Shown here: positions 55,932 to 64,000 of the stretch, in pieces
Layout: every line of letters begins with the position of its first letter
Numbering within the stretch: the stretch's first letter is position 1
Assembly (NCBI GenBank): GCA_021234155.1
Contig: JAJEKV010000183.1
Location: 312,001-376,000, forward strand
Length of the DNA stretch: 64,000 nucleotides
Source: Isoetes taiwanensis
Taxonomy: Eukaryota; Streptophyta; Lycopodiopsida; Isoetales; Isoetaceae
Direction: 5' to 3'
Made by a program: the position numbers and the translations under genes
The notes under the pieces: model-generated
What the model was told of the DNA's origin: nothing
The model's database searches: none
The model's input: only the letters and a program-made list of their open reading frames with translations

Positions 55932-56278
55932 TATAAATTTATACTGCAGGTCCGCCGATATAAATTTATATCATGACTAGGCGCGGTATAAATTTATAAT
56001 TGCAGTCTGGGCACCCGTATAAATTTAAAACCGCCTAGTCGCAGTATAAATTTATGTCGGGTCCGACGGTATAAATTTATACCGATCTAGTCGCGGTATA
56101 AATTTATACCGTGCCTAGTCCTGTGATAAATTTATACCGGTGGCGGAAGACGATATAAATTTATATCATATGCCCGGCACGCGGTATAAATTTATACCGC
56201 GACTAGGCCGGTATAAATTTATACGCTGACTAGTCAGCAGATAAATTTATACCGTGTCCAGGACGGTATAAATTTATA
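55932..56278. repeat. Palindrome array C (intron of the ParB-methyltransferase gene)
   Basis: Thirteen copies of the TATAAATTTATA palindrome, starting at 55932, 55959, 55987, 56018, 56045, 56070, 56097, 56124, 56154, 56185, 56212, 56239 and 56267. Spacing is 25-31 bp. Several have one or two mismatches in the outer part. The spacers share GACTAG or CTAGTC, itself an inverted motif, unlike the spacers of array B. Confidence 0.95.
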
Positions 56279-56673
56279 CCGACTACACACCATCGTGTTT
56301 AGAAAGTAGGCTGCAACATATTCTCTTACGCTAAGCAACACTAAACTAATGGCGTTTGTCCATTTGCGGTGTGTGGGATCTTCAAGAAAGAATTTTTGTA
56401 TGTTCAAGATGGTGAGCTTAAAGAGCAAGCCAGCCCGCAGAAAAAACCAAAAAGGGTGGAGAATTAAAACAGAAAAATATGAGCATTGTACCGGACGCAG
56501 CCAGATTCTGAGGGATTAAAAAAGCAAAGAAATTTTTGTTCGCCTTTTGGAAAAAGTCGTGGCCAAGGAATTTACATTAGACGAAATGGCCAAGGAAGCT
56601 AAGACGTAAGCCACATTTGCAATGCCGTCTTTCTTCTACATTTTCTGGTCTTACAACATGTTTCTCTTTGCAG

Positions 56674-58040
56674 TCAGAAAGACATTGTTACCGCTGGGCC
56701 GAGTTAATGAAGCAGCTAAACCTTGAGGACTGGGAGGAGTGCAAGCTTCTCTACCCAAGTTGTACCACTGATAGTATTATTAGAGAGCACGCTGTTAACT
56801 TTAGTGGCTGGGTAAGTTTTGCTAAAAATATGTTCTGTGTTTGTGCCTTTTTCTCACAATATTCTTACAGAACAAGAAAAAGGGGCTTCCCATTTGGATT
56901 TTTAAACCGGGTTCATTAGGGCCAAGGAAGAGAGGCGAGACTTAAGGCAATCGAACAGGGGAAAGGAGGTCGCCACTAGCGCTTTTGACACTTCTTATGA
57001 AAGATTTACAACGTTTGGTGAGGATCGCATGTACGAGAGTTGTTGAGGGTGACCGCGACGAGGTCGGGACACTTTTGGAGAAGCAGAACTTCACATTATG
57101 CATTGCAGATATTCCCTATGGTTTCAAAATTAAGGACAGCGCTTTTGACGAGGAGGCTTTCACGCACGTGCAAGTCCACTCTTTTTTGGAAGGCCTAAAG
57201 GAAGTCACCTTATCTGCTAACTGGAGGGTCATTATTTTCCATTCGGACCTACAAACAATGTCGGTGCTTAAACCTATGGGAGCTGTCTGTAATGCCGGCT
57301 TTGAAAACTGCATTTGGTAAGCTTAACATTTAACGCTTTTTCTTTTAGTAACTCCACGGTGATAAATTTATACCTCAACCGCCCTAAGGTTTAAATTTAT
57401 ATAGCAAGGCAATGTCAGATAAATTTATACGACTGCTGTAAGCGGTATAAATTTATACCGCAAGGCAACCCTGGTATAAATTTATACCGCAAGGCAACCC
57501 TGGTATAAATTTATACCGCCACACTACTGAGCTAACTTATTTTCCTTGTTTTTATTTTACTAATATTTCATTGTTGTCTTTGTGGCAAGGTGCTTAAAAC
57601 AAACGTTAAGGGTCATGGTGGTGGTCCGCTTAGTAAGTTGTTTGAGCACTTTCACATAGGGTTTTACAAGCAGAGGGAAAAAAAAAAACCATGGTTCACT
57701 TTAATAATGCAGAATGAAAAGACTCCTCCCTGCAATGCGTTTTGAGTTCGGTTTTGCAAAATTAAGAGACCATGGCGACAAGGCCACTGTGGTGTCCCAT
57801 TATCGTTACGCTGACTTATAAATAATTTGATCTGATGGTTTTCTCACCGGGACTGGATCTTAGACGATTTTCCGCTCAGCACCATTAGTTTCGCCCTTGC
57901 GAGGGCGCAATGTTGTCTCCGGGTCGACATAGACCGGACAAAATAAGTTTCGCCAAGGACGGGATAAGCTCTTGGATCCTTTCCCGATGAAAACGAGGAA
58001 TTGGGAGCAAAAATGGTGTCATGGCGATGTAAAGGCACAT
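56674..58040 (+). pseudogene. ParB-methyltransferase gene, permuted DNA methyltransferase part
   Basis: An exon from 56674 (acceptor CTCTTTGCAG) to a GTAAG donor at 56811 reads HCYRWAELMKQLNLEDWEEC and HAVNFSGW. A further exon starts after TTCTTACAG at 56870. The exon ending at GGTAAGC (57318) contains DRDEVGTLLEKQNFTLCIAD, IPYGFKIKDSAFDEEAFTHV and NWRVIIFHSDLQTM. A-D-I-P-Y-G corresponds to the D-P-P-Y-type motif IV of N6-adenine/N4-cytosine methyltransferases. After array D, VKTNVKGHGGGPLSKLFEHF follows. At about 57850-57935 a frame reads DWILDDFPLSTISFALARAQ and CLRVDID, a recognisable but damaged SAM-binding motif I (normally D-x-F-x-G-x-G). Motif IV before motif I is the permuted (beta) arrangement. 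Stops and frameshifts throughout. The enzyme type is inferred from motifs only. Confidence 0.5.
57360..57514. repeat. Palindrome array D (intron of the ParB-methyltransferase gene)
   Basis: Six copies of the palindrome start at about 57360, 57390, 57419, 57445, 57474 and 57503. The last three are separated by an identical spacer core, CAAGGCAACCCTGG. A lone copy lies at 58245. It sits just after the donor at 57318. Confidence 0.95.
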
Positions 58041-58680
58041 ATACGTAAATCCGACCTCCACTTTACGGGAAGAAGAAATGAGGAGGTGGAGTTGGCCGAT
58101 CCGAGCCCCGTGGTGCCTCGAGCGAGAGAAACAAATTGCACTGTACCATTGGAATCGGAAGGGGCCTCCTCGCTATTATAACCTCGCAAGAGACTCGATC
58201 CTAAGGGGAGAGAGAGTCCCGTGGACTGGGAAGAGCCACCTCCCGTATAAATTTATACAGACAGCATTTTAAACTATCTTTCATTGTAATCTATGTGTTC
58301 TTAATTTTAATATTATTTGATGAAGATTTCTCAACTGAAAACTTTGTCTCTTCAACAATGCTTAATTAGAACAATTCTTTTTTTTTTTTGATTCATGATT
58401 TAGGACTCTTTTCTCTTTTCTATGTTTGATTTTCTTAGTACTTATATTAAGCTTGCAAAAACACAAAACTATATTTCCTTCTATTTTCAACAACAAATAC
58501 TTAATGAGTTCTTAAATGTAATGTCTTTCTCCTCAAAACAAGCTTTTTTTTTTTTTGCCCTTCTAAAAAATGAAAAGGCTTCAAAAATGTTGCTTTTTTT
58601 GGGGTATTTCGAATGCTATTTGCTCAACAATCTATTTTGCTCCCTATTTTGTCTATTTTTTTCAAGTTTCCAATTTTTAT
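58041..58680. other. Right end of the 8.9-kb insertion, no gene defined
   Basis: To 58230 the frames could hold the end of the methyltransferase gene, but nothing is recognised. From 58260 the DNA is very AT-rich with T runs (58377-58391, 58544-58556) up to the right inverted repeat (58681-58735). Confidence 0.45.
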
Positions 58681-58764
58681 AAAGGAATCTTTCAAACGCA
58701 CTTCTTAAATAAGTGCGTTTCATTTTAAACCTTGTTAGTTCACTTCACACTGCCTGGCTAATTT

Positions 58765-60170
58765 TTACCTCCTCTTAACCCATTTAACATCTCGTCGCAT
58801 TGATATTCCTGAATGCATGATGCTTGTCTCTTCTGTGTAGGATCCAGGGCTAGGCTCCATAACAGTCCTGTGTAAGCCCTCTAAGTTATACTCACCATTT
58901 TGAAGAACTTGAAGTTCATCTTGTGTGATGCATGTATCTGTTGCAACTGGCCATAGAATAGGTCTTGGTGGGACCTCTTGTAAACTAGGATGTGGATACC
59001 ATGTGCACTTTAAGTTATCTCCACAGAACCAGAAGAACTGCTCACAATTACCACCCCTAAATGTTCTGATACCATAAAATGAAGGAGCTGTTGTAGATGC
59101 TATACCCTTGTTGACAAGCTTGTCACATTTTTTTCCATTTATGCTTGTCCTCCCTTCTGACTTTACTGCCTGCTGTAGTCCTTCGAATAGCCCAGTTAGT
59201 GTTTGCAACCTGCCTTTCTCTTATTAGAATGTCCTTACTATTGAACAGATTTCTTACAACAGGATCATCCCTAGCTACACGAGGTATGTTAATAGCTTCC
59301 TTATCTGGTCTATGTGCTCCCTTTTCATCGCGGACTACCGCTACCACGCCCAAATTCCTTCTTTTCAGTATAGTTTGATCGTTTCCTCCTGTTCCCATGC
59401 TATGTATGGGCATCCCTTGCCTCATAGCTTCCTTATTTACAAAAGAGCTTGCCTCAGAAGGTTTTATACCACTATTAAGTCTACCTTGTAGCCTTGAAAA
59501 TAACGTAGAGAGTCCAGGACCAGTCCCTACATAATTGTGATCTAGATATGATTTGTACTTTGCACTCTGTAAAATAGCTTCTGTCAAATCAAATAAACTG
59601 GCATCATACAATGATAGTTGCAGCCATCCAAGTCCCATGTCTGGATTCAGAGAGATTCGTGTCTGGAATATGTATTGCAGATGCTATACTTTGTTTGGCC
59701 TTCATAAAATTCCCCCATCTACTGACCCTTTGATGCCACCATGATAACCATGAGGATAGCGCCATTGCATCGTTTTTTGTTGTATTTCGAGGAAGCCTTT
59801 GAAGAATAGATCGATATTGATTTTTCGTGCATCTTCATAGCTACAACTGAGCCTCCAGCTTCTGCATTGGTCTAGGAAATATTGTCTACTCTCTGGGCTT
59901 AGATGCTTCTTTGTTTGCCTTTGCAAACACTGTTCAAAGTGGAAAACACATGATCTTTCCTTTTCTAAATTTGGCTCGCCTCCGAAGAAGACTTCTCGGA
60001 CGGCATTCCAATTTGCCTGGGCTTCGTCAGCCATAAATCCATGAAATTGTGCTGGTGGAAAGCCCTTACTTTTTAGCACTTTATTCATTTTTCTCCAAAA
60101 CTTCTTTTGAGATTCTACATCCTCTGTCTTCATTTCGCATATAGCAATTGTTTGTAGACCTCGTATCCTA
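58765..60170 (-). pseudogene. DDE/SWIM transposase, copy 2: catalytic core
   Basis: The minus strand matches copy 1 block by block. An acceptor TTTACTAG at about 60165 opens IRGLQTIAICEMKTEDVESQ, then FHGFMADEAQANWNAVREVF (catalytic Asp) and CVFHFEQCLQRQTKKHL. Then comes a region ending SRWGNFM, IPDTNLSESRHGTWM (catalytic Glu), YDASLFDLTEAILQSAKYKS, VNKEAMRQGMP, and a C-terminal part, GNCEQFFWFCGDNLKCTWYP. It is slightly better preserved than copy 1 but carries frameshifts near 59730, 59640 and 59150. The SWIM finger is displaced to 49598-49815 by the 8.9-kb insertion. The upstream exon lies 3.3 kb away at 63447, where copy 1 has an intron of under 100 bp, so this intron has also received foreign DNA. 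Confidence 0.8.
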
Positions 60171-60180
60171 GTAAACAATA

Positions 60181-60215
60181 CAAGAAACTTATCGCGGCGG
60201 CCAAGGCCGCCGCGA
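60181..60215 (-). other. Strong GC hairpin, candidate Helitron 3' terminus
   Basis: 60194-60215 forms arms CGCGGCGGCC and GGCCGCCGCG around AA, 10 bp perfect. On the minus strand the hairpin is followed by ATAAGTTTCTTG (CTTG at 60184-60181) and then T, the same order as at 625-653. It lies 16 bp from a splice acceptor of transposase copy 2, inside an intron that is far longer than in copy 1. If it is a Helitron end, the element extends to the right from 60181. The other end was not located. Confidence 0.45.
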
Positions 60216-61413
60216 ACGTTTCTCTTCCCCAACTCATCTATACGTGGTTGAACATGCAGGATTCGAACCTTCGTGGTTGATTAAGCAACCTGTGATCAAC
60301 CAATTTAAGATTATTTCCTTAATTAAGGCCTTTGTTATAACGAAGGCATGATAAGAATATATAATCTCATTTAATAATCTTTGTAGAATGCATGATTGAG
60401 GAGAGACAGATGTCAGATATTGCACACTGCCGTAGCTGTATACCATTTATTGTTAGAACTGTGTACCTTTTGAACTGCTATAATTCTAGAGCTTGAAATA
60501 GACAACATAACTTACATATGGGTTGAAGATGTTTGTTATATATTCTGATTGTCATTTTTCCATGAGGTTGCACACATGCTGAATCTGAGTTCCGCACTGC
60601 TTGGGAAGCTAATATTTTCGACTAAGTGCCAAGATGCATTGCTTGGATTTTGGTTGAAATATGTTTTACCCAAGGGAATTTGATCGTGCAAAAATGTTAA
60701 AAAATTTGGCATGTTGCCAGCTATACTACATATGAATGTGGTATTGGTGGTGAACGTGGAGCAGAAGCCCAAGAGATGTAATCATGAACTTCACCTTCTA
60801 CATAAGTTCACTTTGTAAAAGATAGTCCATTTTCGCTTTTTCATCTTCGTTTCACCTCTTGATTTGCTTTTCTAGTGATTTGCTTCTCTAGATACATGGT
60901 GTGGAAAAGAGAAATGGGCCGTGATAAATTTCTTGTATTAGTAAGGGAATATGGATGATGAATAGTTGCTTTGGTTAAATTATTTCCGTTCCCAGCTGGA
61001 CATTAAACACATTAGGGCCTAATTATGTAGAAAAGAACTAAAGAGAAACCAAAAGAAGAGAATTCAAGATGCCACTTCCTTTGTTTCAGAGGCAGAAATT
61101 ACGCATAAACTAGCAATAGGATCTGCATCTTCACTTATTTATTTTGCATAAATTGGAAGCACTCGAAAGAATGCACACTATCTCTCTGCACAAAAATATC
61201 AAAACCCAGATTGAACCTCCAAAAACATGTGCAATTTATCACATTGAAACACCACAGAAATGGATAAGACATTGATTATGGCAGAGGCATAAATGTGCAG
61301 AATTGGCAACTACAACTCACCAGTGTAAGAAGGCATCAACCCCTGTGTACAGAATTCCAAAGCCCTACAAAGTCTTCCTCTAAACTTGCATCCTTTCTTA
61401 GAACTACTATGTC
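60216..61413. other. No gene seen
   Basis: No recognisable domain on either strand. Probably foreign DNA inside the intron of transposase copy 2, because the corresponding intron in copy 1 is under 100 bp. Confidence 0.4.
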
Positions 61414-61582
61414 TCATTTAATGCTACACTTGGCACCAGCAGCCTCCAATTGCTTCTTTGCCTCTTCAGCCTCATCTTTAGAGATCCCTTCTTTTACAAC
61501 TTTAGGAGTAGTTTCAATTGCATCTTTGGCCTCTTTTAGCCCTAATCCTGTCAAAGCCCTAATGGCCTTAATAACAGAAATT
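61414..61582 (-). pseudogene. Ribosomal protein bL12 (L7/L12) C-terminal exon
   Basis: After a splice acceptor (CTTCTGCTAG, exon start 61582) the minus strand encodes [20 protein letters not shown] and [20 protein letters not shown], then [15 protein letters not shown] and a stop. This is the conserved C-terminal domain of bL12, which recruits translation factors on the ribosome. A nuclear copy with this form would serve plastids or mitochondria; the wording is closer to plastid bL12. The sequence shows no frameshift. No N-terminal exon with hinge and transit peptide was found nearby, and the exon sits in an abnormally long intron of a transposase, so a captured fragment is most likely. A functional last exon of a longer gene cannot be excluded. 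Confidence 0.8.
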
Positions 61583-62938
61583 CTAGCAGAAGGAAGTAGA
61601 AATGCTTGAGCCAAGGTAAGGCATTTGATTTCTTAGTTAAATCTTGGCCGTTAATTTTAAGCTTAAGAAAGTGCAAAGAAATTGTATAGATTTAATATGG
61701 GGTGAGGTGGCACTGCATTTATTATAAAGGTTTATAGAAATTAAATATTTGGTACTGCACATTTATTGCTTAGAGTATCTTTGATGACGTGGCTTTGGTT
61801 TGCATTTCCTTCATTGGCGCTTCACTCTACAATGGCGGTGCAAGGCCAATCCGGCAGAATGCTTCCTGGGGTTAGTAAGATTTGGGAACTAAGATTTATG
61901 CGGGATGGAGGAAAATGGAGTTTTTGATCTTTGAGAAGGTGAAAGCTATGCCCACGGGTTTGCGTTCTTTTTAAAAGCCAATGACCGGTCGCTTTTTTGC
62001 TCGCATGTGATTGGGCAAACCGAAGTTTGCCTCTTCGAACTTCAGATCAAATGAAATCCCAATGTGTTTCATCTGCGGTTTATATTCCAACACAAAAGCC
62101 GCTCGCCTTAACGTATCAAATTTCCGACTATGTCTTTGCAGCAGCAATCGATGCAAGCAAATGGGGTTTCGAATCGGGGTTGGACTACATATTTGGATCA
62201 ATCCGCAGAATGGCGAGCCACAAATGAGATGTTCAATGCATCATCTTCTCATCGAATAGAGTAAGGGAGGACGATCCATGGCCTCGGATGCATCTTCGAG
62301 GACCCGAACAACGCGCTCAAGGCTAGATTCGGAGAAAATCCCGAAAAGCGTAAGCGTTTTGATCCAGAAGTTATTTTAGGGAAGAAATTGGTAATCCATT
62401 TTAAGATGCATGCCAATCGAATATAAGTTGCGAATCTTCGTCCGAGGGGAAGAAACGAAGCTCAAAGCAGCAGAGAAAAAAGAGGAAAATAGGTGCACAT
62501 GGAGGAGTAAATGCATATGCAGAGCGTGGGTTGCAGGTGGGTCTGCCATATTCAATTGCTTCAATTTCGTTTTCCATTGGTGTTGGTAGATTTGTAGTGG
62601 CTTTCGCGAACTGGTAGACGGCGCCATTTTTCTTGCTTTTTGCTTGCTTTGGTTGGTTCAGCCCGGTCTTATAAGAAGATCACAAACGTGTTCCTGTGAT
62701 GAATCGGAGCAAATTCATGGCCGGATTTGGCTGCTCAGCTCCGGCGCCAATGAAGGATGTGTGGAGAGACGATGTCGCCATAGCCGCTGAGCTCTGTGTA
62801 GGAGTGGAAGATCTGCAATGGATATTTGAGGGCTTTTGGCCTTGCTGCTTCCATAACCGCCAGCATCGCGGGTCAACCTCCGAGCCATATCTGCTCGCCA
62901 TAAATGCATAATCTGCCATAAATGCTCGCCATAAATGT
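61583..62938. other. No gene seen
   Basis: Open frames on both strands around 61970-62260 and 62376-62980 show no domain I recognise, although the plus-strand one at 62699-62911 begins with a good-looking ATG. Short repeats of the form CATAAATG(CTCGC) occur at 62899-62935. It may be part of captured gene material. Confidence 0.4.
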
Positions 62939-63619
62939 CGAATCCGCAATAAATGCCAAACCCACAACGCGTCATGCAAATAGAATTAGTAAGGAAGAAA
63001 TTAGGCCGGGGCAGAAAAATGTATCTGCCTTATAATAGGAAGGATAGATACAATGGATATCTTTGTGCAATAAATATATTTTATAATTAGGTGTAGAAAG
63101 TATACTTACATGGGATCATATACATGACAGGCCATTGTTGTCCATCCATTTATTCGCTTAACATGATCAAAATGCAACCATGATGTTGCCAGATCTCCTG
63201 ACGGACGCATTCGGTTCCCAAATCCACGCCCGAACCAGCCCCAATAGTTGACATCTTAAAGAAATAGCACCTCTCATACGAATCCGCAATAAATGCCAAA
63301 CCCACAACGCGTCATGCAAATAGAATTAGTAAGGAAGAAATTAGGCCGGGGCAGAAAAATGTATCTGCCTTATAATAGGAAGGATAGATACAATGGATAT
63401 CTTTGTGCAATAAATATATTTTATAATTAGGTGTAGAAAGTATACTTACATGGGATCATATACATGACAGGCCATTGTTGTCCACCCATTTATTCGCTTA
63501 ACATGATCAAAATGCAACCATGATGTTGCCAGATCTCCTGACGGACGCATTCGGTTCACCAAATCCACGCCCGAACCAGCCCCAATAGTTGACATCTTAA
63601 AGAAATAGCACCTCTCATA
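62939..63619 (-). repeat. 340-bp tandem duplication of a transposase exon and its donor
   Basis: Unit 1 (62939-63278) and unit 2 (63279-63619) differ by only two or three positions: a T/C change near 63144/63484 and a small change with one-base loss at 63217 against 63557. Each contains the end of the transposase exon (GVDLVNRMRPSGD...DPM) and its donor (ATG|GTAAGTAT on the minus strand). The one-base loss in unit 1 breaks its frame. The high identity indicates a recent duplication. Confidence 0.95.
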
Positions 63620-64000
63620 TTGAGCATTATGCAACTGGTCCGGAAACTTTGAACCATGGAAGAACTCGTAACAACATCTCCTTTTTAAATACAACATGCT
63701 ACTTAGCTCATCTTGGCATTGGCGATTTCTTTTTCTTGCATCATCAATCCACTTCCTCAACCTAGCACATACAAAAAAAGGAAGCTTAGTTTACAACAAT
63801 GGAGAAAATCCACACCTTAAAGCACACCTTCTTTGATTGCATAGTGGTTCAAGTCGTAGCAATAGAACATCTACTTGTTCAGTGGTCATTTTGTTTATGT
63901 CTTCAACATCCACTTCCAGCAATATGCTTCTACATATTTCTTCCATAGCAATATTATTTCAAGTCGCTTTTGGAGCCATGTGCACAACCTGAAGTAGGAG
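63447..64000 (-). pseudogene. DDE/SWIM transposase, copy 2: upstream exons (5' part outside the window)
   Basis: An exon at about 63759-63447 (acceptor TGTGCTAG, donor GTAAGTAT) reads LRKWIDDARKRNRQCQDEL, YERCYFFKMSTIGAGSGVDL, WLHFDHVKRINGWTTMACHV and YDPM. H-F-D-H probably contains the first catalytic Asp. A further exon upstream (about 64000-63830) reads IAMEEICRSILLEVDVEDIN and VLLLRLEPLCNQRR, ending at a GTGTGC donor. It parallels ISEDEISAFQTMDSAGVDRF in copy 1. The exon shown is uninterrupted and better preserved than in copy 1. An in-frame TGA upstream of the second exon (near 63962) suggests an exon border or a mutation. Confidence 0.78.

Larger units (their letters stand above)
49816..58737. 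mobile_element. 8.9-kb insertion with imperfect terminal inverted repeats, carrying a DUF7869-type gene and a ParB-methyltransferase gene
   Basis: The left border at about 49820 and the right border at about 58735 share, in inverse orientation, AACAA(A/G)G then TTTAAAATGAAACGCACTTA and TTT, and further in GAAAGATTCC. Near the right end AAACGCACTT and AAGTGCGTTT form a 10-bp hairpin; near the left end AAACGCACTT is instead repeated directly. AGTT flanks both borders (49816-49819 and 58736-58739), a possible 4-bp target duplication. The insertion separates the core and SWIM parts of one transposase gene, which independently shows it is an insertion. Inside lie the DUF7869-type gene (minus), the ParB-methyltransferase gene (plus) and arrays of a palindrome. 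The superfamily is unknown to me. Confidence 0.6.

Noticed and set aside
57844-58272. Independent small genes at the end of the ParB-methyltransferase region
   Set aside because: Several overlapping frames are open by chance. Only the motif I-like stretch at 57850-57935 could be tied to a domain.
62699-62911. Plus-strand frame beginning MNRSKFMAGFGCSAPAP
   Set aside because: Good-looking start, but no recognised family and the opposite strand is equally open. Possibly part of a captured gene; not called.

Overview
The window reads as nuclear DNA of a land plant. It has GT-AG introns and pieces of typical plant genes: an L-type lectin receptor kinase, a PPR protein, a JINGUBANG-like WD40 protein, an RBP45/47 RNA-binding protein and organellar-type ribosomal bL12. 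Most of the sequence is transposon debris. The mix of SWIM and DUF7869-type transposases with chromoviral remnants would suit a large seedless-plant genome such as a fern, but that placement is a guess. Nearly every coding region carries frameshifts or stops, so very little is likely to be an intact gene.

Layout. 0-0.65 kb: 3' end of a Helitron (helicase C-terminus plus terminal hairpin). 0.69-1.55 kb (-): an exon with a ParB/sulfiredoxin-like motif. 2.9-6.2 kb (+): a decayed DDE/SWIM transposase. 7.3-10.2 kb (+): a second decayed transposase-like gene of a different family. 12.2-15.5 kb (-): a decayed multi-exon locus with coiled coil, RING-like cysteines and an Ulp1 (C48) protease domain. 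17.6-21.9 kb: PPR fragment, a 608-bp insertion element, and a Ty3/gypsy integrase tail. 21.9-24.4 kb: a complete 2.5-kb Mutator-like element with 9-bp target duplication that carries a JINGUBANG-like fragment (Pack-MULE). 25.7-26.2 kb: an LTR with primer-binding site. 27-32 kb: small gene fragments, tandem duplications, foldback elements and a LINE remnant split by a MITE.

36.2-39.3 kb holds the best gene, an L-type lectin receptor kinase. A 1.15-kb deletion derivative of a chromovirus, with matching 5-bp target duplications, sits exactly between its signal peptide and lectin domain. 40.9-44.9 kb: an inverted second copy of the LINE unit and a detached copy of the kinase 3' end. 46.3-48.5 kb: a second MITE of the 30.8-kb family and a gene with two DUF8039-like repeats.

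49.6-64.0 kb is a nested structure. A second copy of the SWIM transposase (minus strand) is cut by an 8.9-kb insertion flanked by inverted repeats, and further upstream probably by Helitron-like material. The 8.9-kb insertion is the most unusual part of the window. It carries a DUF7869-type transposase gene (minus), a divergent plus-strand gene combining a ParB-like region with a permuted DNA methyltransferase, and 41 copies of the palindrome CGGTATAAATTTATACCG or close variants. These copies form arrays spaced about 27-33 bp, lying between the two genes and inside the introns of the methyltransferase gene.
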